Shown: one piece after another, positions 58,914-64,000 of the stretch
How the letters are laid out: every line of letters starts with the position of its first letter
Numbering within the stretch: position 1 is the first letter of the stretch
From: JBOFLG01 sp051657745
GTDB taxonomy: Bacteria; Actinomycetota; Actinomycetes; Actinomycetales; Dermatophilaceae
Reading direction: 5' to 3'
Length of the DNA: 64,000 bases
Assembly (NCBI GenBank): GCA_051657745.1
Contig: JBOFLG010000090.1
Coordinates: 1 to 64,000, forward strand
Notes under the pieces: generated by a model
What the model was told of the DNA's origin: nothing
Databases searched by the model: none
The model's input: the letters and a program-made list of their open reading frames with translations, nothing else
Translations under genes and position numbers: made by a program

Positions 58914-60938
58914 ATGACGATGCGCCGGTTCGCGGTCGTCGTCGCGTTCGTACTTGCCGGGCTCGGCATGCCGTCGGCCGCCGCGTCAGACGGCGCCGCG
59001 CCGGTGCGTCCGGATGAGCGGGTGGTGCTGGTCGGCATCCCAGGCCTGGCCTGGTCGGATGTCGATGCCGAGACCACCCCGATTCTCGCGCGACTGGCCG
59101 GAGAGGGCGCCGTGGGGTCGATGACGGTCCGCGCGGTGCGCTCACGATCGTGTGCCGCCGACGGGTGGCTCACCCTGTCGGCCGGGCGGCGGGCCGCGGA
59201 CCGGACTGGTGCGTGCCGGGTGATGGCTGCTCCGTCCGCTGGCGGTGCGGTCGCCCAGTGGGCTGACTACGTCGCGGCGGCTCGTGCGGAGTCGTTCGGC
59301 GCTCAGCTCGGCACCCTTGCCGCCGGCATCGAGCGGGCCGGTGCCTGTGTCGAGGTGATCGGGCCCGGTGCCGCGGTCGGCGCAGCCACCCCGGACGGTC
59401 GGGTGACGCGCTGGCGGCCCGACCTGCCACCTGAGTTCGCGTGCCCCGTGGCGCTGATCGACGGTGGCGTGCTTCCTCGTGAAAAACTTTCTCGCACAGC
59501 CGCACTCGCCGAGGTGAACGCCCTCGTCGACCAGGCCCGCGCGGTCGATCCGGACGCAACTCTGGTGGTTGCCGGTCTTGGCGATGGCGACTCGAGAGTC
59601 GTGCCGCGCCTGCTGCTGATGGCCGGGCCGGGTGTCGTGCCGGGCGAGGTGACCTCGTCATCGACGCGGCAGCCGGGGCTCGTGCAACTCCAGGATTTGA
59701 CCGCCACGCTGCTCGAGGCGGCCGGTGCGCCGAGCGGCAACCTCACCGGCCGGGCCGTGGTGGTCGAACCCTCGGACCGCGCCGGCACCGAGCGGGTGGC
59801 CGAGCGGGTGGAGTTCGAGACCCGCGCGGCGACCATGCGGGAGGTCGGCCCGCAGGTCACTGGGTGGCTGGCCGCGACGGTCACCCTCTGGGCGGTGCTG
59901 GTCTCGCTGGCGTGGTGGCGTCGGCGTCATCCGGTTCGCGGGGTAGTGGCCCTCGGCCAGGTGCTGGCCGTGGTGCCGCTGTCGACCTTCGTGGCCAATG
60001 TCATTCCGTGGTGGCGGGCCGAGCTGCCGACGCTGGCCTTCGGCGCCGTGGTGGCGGTCGTGGTGGCGGCACTCGCGGCCCTCGAGGGGGTCGCCGGCCG
60101 GCGATGCCCGTTGGGCGCTCTGCGGGTGACGGCTGTCGCCACGGTGGTCACGCTCGGCGCGGACGTGATGACCGGCTCGGGGCTGCAACTCGGCTCGGTG
60201 TTCGGCCAGAACCCGGTGGTCGGTGGCCGGTTCTACGGCCTGGGGAACACCAGTTTCGCGCTGTACGGGCTGGCCGTGCTGGTGCTGGTGCACTGGCTGA
60301 GCCAGAACCAGAGTCGCGGCTGTGGCGCCTCGCTCGCGTCGGCCGCCGGCATGCTCGTCGTCGCTCTCGCTGTGGAGGCCGCGCCGTTCTGGGGAGCCGA
60401 CTTTGGCGGCCCGCCGGGGCTCCTGCTCGGCGGTCTGGTGGTGCTCGCCGGCGCGGCCGGCATCCGGCTCACCGTGGCTCGGGTAGTGGGCGCGGCCGTG
60501 GCTGCGGCGGCGGTGACCGCTGCGGTCGCCGGGGTCGACTGGCTCCGGCCCGCAGATGAACGGAGTCACCTCGGCGGCACGGTCCAGACCATCATCGACG
60601 GCGAACTCGGGTCGGTGCTCGCACGCAAGGCGGCGCAGAACCTGACCAACCTCGGGTCGGTCCCGTTGCTCGCCATCGTGCTGTCCGTGGCGCTGGTGGT
60701 TGTCGTGGCGGGTCGACGCGGATGGCGACCGGGCCCTGGTGATGGCGCGCTGATCAGAGGCGCTGCCGTCATGGCGGCGGTCGGGTTCGCGATCAACGAC
60801 AGCGGGATCGTCATCCCGGCGTTCGTCGCCGTCGTGCTCGGCCCGCTCCTGGTCGCCGCAGGGCCCTCCGTGGATGTCCCGGCCAGTTCGGTGCCGGTGC
60901 CGGTGCCGGTGCCGACCAATCGGTCAGACGTGCCGTGA
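58914..60938 (+). CDS. Membrane protein with alkaline-phosphatase-like ectodomain
   Basis: 674 residues. A signal peptide (about 1-25, ending SAAAS) is followed by an extracytoplasmic domain (to about 310) resembling the phosphatase/sulfatase fold: VVLVGIPGLAWSDVD, TTPILARLAGEGAVGSM, and a late LLMAGPGV; the usual nucleophile region reads SRSCAADGWLTLSAG, so catalytic residues are not certain. About ten membrane helices follow (320-660), with GGRFYGLGNTSFALYG as the most distinct cytoplasmic or pore motif. The C-terminus ends in a Pro-Val repeat (VPVPVPVP). I know similar unnamed proteins from actinomycetes; function unknown. A second ATG lies two codons on. Confidence 0.75.
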   Translation: MTMRRFAVVVAFVLAGLGMPSAAASDGAAPVRPDERVVLVGIPGLAWSDVDAETTPILARLAGEGAVGSMTVRAVRSRSCAADGWLTLSAGRRAADRTGACRVMAAPSAGGAVAQWADYVAAARAESFGAQLGTLAAGIERAGACVEVIGPGAAVGAATPDGRVTRWRPDLPPEFACPVALIDGGVLPREKLSRTAALAEVNALVDQARAVDPDATLVVAGLGDGDSRVVPRLLLMAGPGVVPGEVTSSSTRQPGLVQLQDLTATLLEAAGAPSGNLTGRAVVVEPSDRAGTERVAERVEFETRAATMREVGPQVTGWLAATVTLWAVLVSLAWWRRRHPVRGVVALGQVLAVVPLSTFVANVIPWWRAELPTLAFGAVVAVVVAALAALEGVAGRRCPLGALRVTAVATVVTLGADVMTGSGLQLGSVFGQNPVVGGRFYGLGNTSFALYGLAVLVLVHWLSQNQSRGCGASLASAAGMLVVALAVEAAPFWGADFGGPPGLLLGGLVVLAGAAGIRLTVARVVGAAVAAAAVTAAVAGVDWLRPADERSHLGGTVQTIIDGELGSVLARKAAQNLTNLGSVPLLAIVLSVALVVVVAGRRGWRPGPGDGALIRGAAVMAAVGFAINDSGIVIPAFVAVVLGPLLVAAGPSVDVPASSVPVPVPVPTNRSDVP

Positions 60939-60969
60939 GGCTTCGGTCTCGGAGCGCTCGGCCGTGACC

Positions 60970-62295
60970 TCAGGGGCCGCTCAGGGCGTGCAGGGCCAGA
61001 AGCACCATGGCACAGGTCCAGGCGAGCGGCGCCGGCCCGCTGGGTTCTCCGTTGAACAGCACCTTTTCGGGGATCGCGCCGTACTCGGTGCGATGCGCTC
61101 CGATCCAGTCCAGCCGCGCCCGCGCGGTCGCCTCGTCGCCGGTGGCGGCAGCAGTCAGCGCGAACAGGGCCGTCTGCGGCGTCCAACTGATGCCGTCGTT
61201 TTTCCAGCCCACACCGGGGGCGAGGCCGCCGGCCGGCCGCTGCATCCCGTCAGCGGCGCGTCTCCATGCCTCCAGCACCGCCGGCTGCGCCTTCGTGGCG
61301 AACGGCGGCAGGAGAAACGCGACTGCTGCATCGGGAGTGTCATCACCGAGGTAGCGCGGGTAGCCGGCGCCACCGAACCGCTCGGTGATGGAGCCTCGCA
61401 GCAGCGCTGCGCGGGTTCTGGCCTTCTCGACCAGCTCGAGGTCTCCCGTCCAGCCAGCCAGGTCGGCCGTTGCGTCGAGCGCGAAGGCCATCGGCGCTGC
61501 GGTCCCGAGGCTGAGGCGCTCAGTGCGCACCTCCCAGTAGTCCGGCGACACCGGCGGTAACGCGGTCGGCGAGTCCGTCAGTCGTAGCGCGGCTGAGCCG
61601 CACGAATCGATCAGCGGTCGAAGGCGGCTGAGGAAGGCGAGCCGGCTGCTCGCCGGCAGGCTACGCGCAATGGTGGCGGTCGCCCACAGCACCCACCCGA
61701 CGCTGTCGCTCTGCTCACCCCGATCGTCGGGTGGGCCGGACCTGTCGGGCCGGTAGCGCGCTTCGAACACCCCGTCGTCATTGACGTCCTGGAGGAACTC
61801 GAGGATGCGCTCCGCGTCGTCCTGGTGGCCCGTTCGAGCGAGCGCCACGGCCACCATCGACGCATCGCGTGGCCAGACGTACCGCCACAACTGCGGCCAG
61901 CCCGCGACTGATGCGCCGTTGTCCAGGAGCAGGGTGTGAATGTCCAGCAGCGCGGTCGTGGCTAGTTCTCGGTACCGCGCCGGGCCCGGGAGGCGACTGG
62001 CCTGCAGCCACGCCCGCTGCCGCTCGGCCAGGCGCATCGACGAGGTTGTCGGCGACGTGACGACCCGCGTTCCTGACACCAGGTCGACCCGTGAATCACC
62101 TGGCCGTACGGCGAATCGCTGCCCATTCTCGTCGATCGCCACGACCGAGGACAGAAGCGGCGCGGATACGTGCCGCGAGCGGTACCACTGACTCGCCGCA
62201 CCAAGTGTGACCGTCGCACCCAGGGCGCAAGCGATGGCCTGTCGACGACTGAAATGAGTACGACCTGCTGGCTCCAACCGGCTCAGGTTCTCCAC
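60970..62295 (-). CDS. Tat-exported glucoamylase-like (GH15-type) protein
   Basis: 441 residues with an alpha/alpha-barrel glucosidase pattern: LWRYVWPRDASMVAVAL, DGVFEARYRPD, SDSVGWVLWA, PDYWEVRTERLSLGTAAPMAF, and VGWKNDGISWTPQTALF. These resemble the GH15 substrate and general-acid regions (Trp-Pro-Arg-Asp; Glu in YWEVR). The N-terminus has a twin-Arg signal HFSRRQAIACALGATVTLG, so it is folded before export or anchored. Likely acts on an alpha-glucan or a cell-surface glycan; substrate unknown. Convergent with the membrane protein gene (31 bases between). Confidence 0.82.
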   Translation of the reverse strand: MENLSRLEPAGRTHFSRRQAIACALGATVTLGAASQWYRSRHVSAPLLSSVVAIDENGQRFAVRPGDSRVDLVSGTRVVTSPTTSSMRLAERQRAWLQASRLPGPARYRELATTALLDIHTLLLDNGASVAGWPQLWRYVWPRDASMVAVALARTGHQDDAERILEFLQDVNDDGVFEARYRPDRSGPPDDRGEQSDSVGWVLWATATIARSLPASSRLAFLSRLRPLIDSCGSAALRLTDSPTALPPVSPDYWEVRTERLSLGTAAPMAFALDATADLAGWTGDLELVEKARTRAALLRGSITERFGGAGYPRYLGDDTPDAAVAFLLPPFATKAQPAVLEAWRRAADGMQRPAGGLAPGVGWKNDGISWTPQTALFALTAAATGDEATARARLDWIGAHRTEYGAIPEKVLFNGEPSGPAPLAWTCAMVLLALHALSGP

Positions 62296-62386
62296 GACGG
62301 AGCACTTTACCCGGCAGATACGCCCTGTTGCGTATCGCGCCGTCGAAACCGTGAGACACAGACGCTGTGCTGATCCCGCACTCGAT

Positions 62387-62414
62387 TTGCCCCCCTGGGG
62401 GGGGTCGCTAGAGT
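62387..62414 (+). promoter_or_regulatory. Candidate promoter with C6-T-G8 spacer
   Basis: TTGCCC (62387-62392) and TAGAGT (62409-62414) are 16 bases apart and fit a sigA-type promoter 56 bases before the I36-type gene. The spacer is filled by the near-palindrome C6-T-G8 (62390-62404). Long G or C tracts can change length by slippage, and C-tract/G-tract palindromes also resemble CsoR-family operators. Neither is proven. Confidence 0.45.
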
Positions 62415-62469
62415 CTGATCCGTGGGGTCCGCACTGGGTCGCATAATTCCGTACATGAGGGAGTACATG

Positions 62470-62898
62470 ATGAGGAAGTCACTTAAGTTCGCAGCGGCGT
62501 CTTTCGGCGCCGCTGGGCTACTGCTTCTAGGTCCCGCAGTTGCATCTGCCAGTATCTCTCAATGTGACAGTGGCAACGCCTGCCTTTGGGGCGAGGACAG
62601 CTATAGCGGATGCTTTTACCAGAGTAGCAGCGACCGAAACAGTTTTGGCTTTTGGCAGGAAACCTGCACCACCGGGGTAAGCGCCAATAACGGTGCCAAC
62701 TCAGTCGCAAACCGTGGCGTCAACTGCAACGTGCTCTTTTTCGACGGTACTAACCGTACTGGTTCCTCCATCCGTTTTGACCGTCCGTCAACAGGCGGAA
62801 CAACTCAGGACCCGGATCTGGATAATGGGGGCGGCTCTGGGGGCTCCACCACATCCAACTGGGAGAATCGCATCTCGAGCTTGGACTTCTGCCGCTGA
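62470..62898 (+). CDS. Secreted I36-type peptidase-inhibitor / crystallin-like protein
   Basis: 142 residues. A signal peptide spans about residues 1-28 (MRKSLKFAAASFGAAGLLLL, cleavage near ASA). The mature part starts with SQCDSGNACLWGEDSYSGCFY, the pattern C-x(4-5)-C-L-W-x4-Y-x-G of the peptidase inhibitor I36 family (Streptomyces metalloproteinase inhibitor, beta/gamma-crystallin fold), followed by NNGANSVANRGVNCNVLFFDG. Six or more Cys suggest disulfides. I chose the third of three ATGs because GAGGGAG lies six bases before it. The stop overlaps the next start (TGATG). Lower GC than the core genome. Confidence 0.82.
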   Translation: MRKSLKFAAASFGAAGLLLLGPAVASASISQCDSGNACLWGEDSYSGCFYQSSSDRNSFGFWQETCTTGVSANNGANSVANRGVNCNVLFFDGTNRTGSSIRFDRPSTGGTTQDPDLDNGGGSGGSTTSNWENRISSLDFCR

Positions 62899-63746
62899 TG
62901 CAGAACGCTGAGCACTCGCTGATGGGGGTGGTTGTGGTTGCTGCAGCCACCCTCATCAGTGGCGGTTGCTCTGTCATCTCGACTGACACTGGCCCGCAGG
63001 CGGCCCACGATGCCCTTGCCATCACGGCCGAAGCAAGAGTTGATCCTCGTGGCGGCCAGATCTCATTGCCGCTCGACCGTCTCTTGCCAACCGAGCAGGA
63101 GTGGCGCGAGATCGACTACGCGCGTGACCTGCTGACCGCGCGGTGCGCAGCTCGACAGGGGGTTAAGTTTAGTTTTGTTGATCGTCGCGAAGAAGCGCCG
63201 GGACCATCGAGGCGATATGGCGTTTGGACCGAATCTTATGCGCGTAGTTACGGTCACGGTGTTGCTCCTGATCCGGCCACGGCCAAGCGGGCCGAAGCTC
63301 TGAACCGTCAAAGCGTTCCGGCTCCGGAGTTTCGCGTTATTGAAGCGTGTCGCGCGACTCAGGAGTTGCGCCGCTTCGACCTCGGAAACATCGTCGAGCC
63401 GCAGATCGCGGCAAGTGATATTTACCAACAAACACTACAGTCCGGCGAGGGTAGGTCCACTTTGGCGGCCTGGCGGCGGTGTATTCGGGAGGCAGGTTAT
63501 TCGCCAATCGTTGAGGATGAAGGCAGCCCATTCGTCCTTGGCGCTCGGGCGGGAGGCGACTCAAATTCTCGGGCACAATTGGCCCTTGCTGATGTAAAGT
63601 GCAAACGCACGACCCGGCTCGTCGAGGTGCTTGCATCGGCGGAGGCGAGGCGGCAGTGGGAATTCGCTCGACGGAATGCAGCAGCAGTGAATGCGCAGCA
63701 TAGGCGGCTGCAGTTTGTTCTACGCGAGACCCAGCGAGTGCGTTGA
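62898..63746 (+). CDS. Lipoprotein of unknown function, coupled to I36-type gene
   Basis: 282 residues. Signal peptide with lipobox SGGC (Cys24; VVVVAAATLISGGC), so a membrane-anchored extracytoplasmic protein. The mature part is soluble and Arg/Glu-rich: LPTEQEWREIDYARDLLTARC, RRYGVWTESYARSYGHG, a Cys in AAWRRCIREAGY and one in LADVKCKRT, which could form two disulfides, and a C-terminal helix (ASAEARRQWEFARRN). Its ATG overlaps the stop of the I36-type gene, so both are made together. I do not recognise a named domain. GC content is well below the window average. The last 254 bases of the window after it show no gene I can support. Confidence 0.75.
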   Translation: MQNAEHSLMGVVVVAAATLISGGCSVISTDTGPQAAHDALAITAEARVDPRGGQISLPLDRLLPTEQEWREIDYARDLLTARCAARQGVKFSFVDRREEAPGPSRRYGVWTESYARSYGHGVAPDPATAKRAEALNRQSVPAPEFRVIEACRATQELRRFDLGNIVEPQIAASDIYQQTLQSGEGRSTLAAWRRCIREAGYSPIVEDEGSPFVLGARAGGDSNSRAQLALADVKCKRTTRLVEVLASAEARRQWEFARRNAAAVNAQHRRLQFVLRETQRVR

Positions 63747-64000
63747 GCAATGGTGACGTACGGCGCCGTGCGGGTGTGATCGCCGACTGAATCGCGGGCT
63801 GCTCCTTCTCGACATTCACGATGGAGTGTGGGCTGAGATGTAGGGTGGTCCGCTGATAGAGAAATGCACAACGATAGTAACGCTGCGTCTTCAAAAACCG
63901 TAGGTGTACATCATTGAAATTTACCCTTCGACCCCCGCGCTCTGGTGCTGCTCTGGTGGTCGGGAGCTCAACGGACTGTGGGCTGCGTCGTTCCCCGAGA

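Noticed and set aside
1..64000. CRISPR arrays, prophage genes, intact insertion sequences
   Set aside because: No spaced repeats, integrase, phage structural gene or full transposase was seen on either strand.

Overview
The window is about 70% GC and reads as the chromosome of an actinomycete. The signs are a nickel superoxide dismutase with its maturation protease, a multifunctional KGD-type 2-oxoglutarate dehydrogenase, a Rho factor with a long charged insertion, actinobacterial-type NucS mismatch endonuclease, DUF2550 and DUF6104 proteins, and the order rho-rpmE-prfA-prmC-tsaC-glyA-(sugar transferase)-atp operon. The genus is not certain; Micrococcales or a neighbouring order is my best guess. 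Most of the window is core chromosome with many GTG starts and ATGA/TGATG overlaps.

Layout. 0.1-4.4 kb (minus): amino-acid ABC transporter, sodX, a YefM-YoeB type toxin-antitoxin pair, then sodN. 4.7-9.5 kb: malic enzyme and the four dTDP-rhamnose genes, rmlC/rmlA diverging from rmlB/rmlD across a 21-bp tandem repeat. 9.5-19.3 kb: an MDR reductase, a GDSL esterase, kgd, an ABC-2 exporter pair, and an orphan RbsA-like double ATPase with complementary defects in its two halves. 19.3-20.9 kb: a roadblock protein, a gene-poor stretch, an AT-rich small secreted protein gene, and tRNA-Arg(CCG). 20.9-29.9 kb: response regulator, argS, lysA, hom, thrC, thrB, rho. 30-45.8 kb: GNAT, a Pro-rich secreted protein, rpmE, prfA, prmC, tsaC, glyA, a polyprenyl-phosphate sugar transferase and the complete F1Fo ATP synthase operon atpIZBEFHAGDC, followed by DUF2550. 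45.8-58.7 kb: cobalamin adenosyltransferase, ethylmalonyl-CoA mutase, nucS, a double 3-hydroxyacyl-CoA dehydrogenase, a second small secreted protein, a dimethylglycine-dehydrogenase-like enzyme, an AI-2E family membrane protein and crotonyl-CoA carboxylase/reductase. 58.9-64 kb: a large membrane protein with a phosphatase-like ectodomain, a Tat-exported glucoamylase-like protein, and an AT-richer end with an I36/crystallin-type secreted protein overlapped by a lipoprotein gene.

How the genes fit together. Ccr, Ecm, 3-hydroxyacyl-CoA dehydrogenase and the adenosylcobalamin-supplying enzyme are the recognisable parts of the ethylmalonyl-CoA route of acetyl-CoA assimilation or extender-unit supply. 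The lysA-hom-thrC-thrB run makes aspartate-family amino acids. The ATP synthase block has a CRP/GlxR-type palindrome (TGTGA-N6-TCACA) in front of it, and a related palindrome lies upstream of ccr.

The least expected items are: (1) two distant small secreted proteins sharing the pattern C-x5-R-K-[DN]-F-x3-W and a second Cys, which look like an undescribed family; (2) a toxin-antitoxin cassette between sodX and sodN with a paired CGTACG operator; (3) the orphan asymmetric ABC ATPase; (4) the I36-type protein and lipoprotein pair behind a C6-T-G8 promoter spacer. No CRISPR array, prophage or intact insertion sequence was seen.
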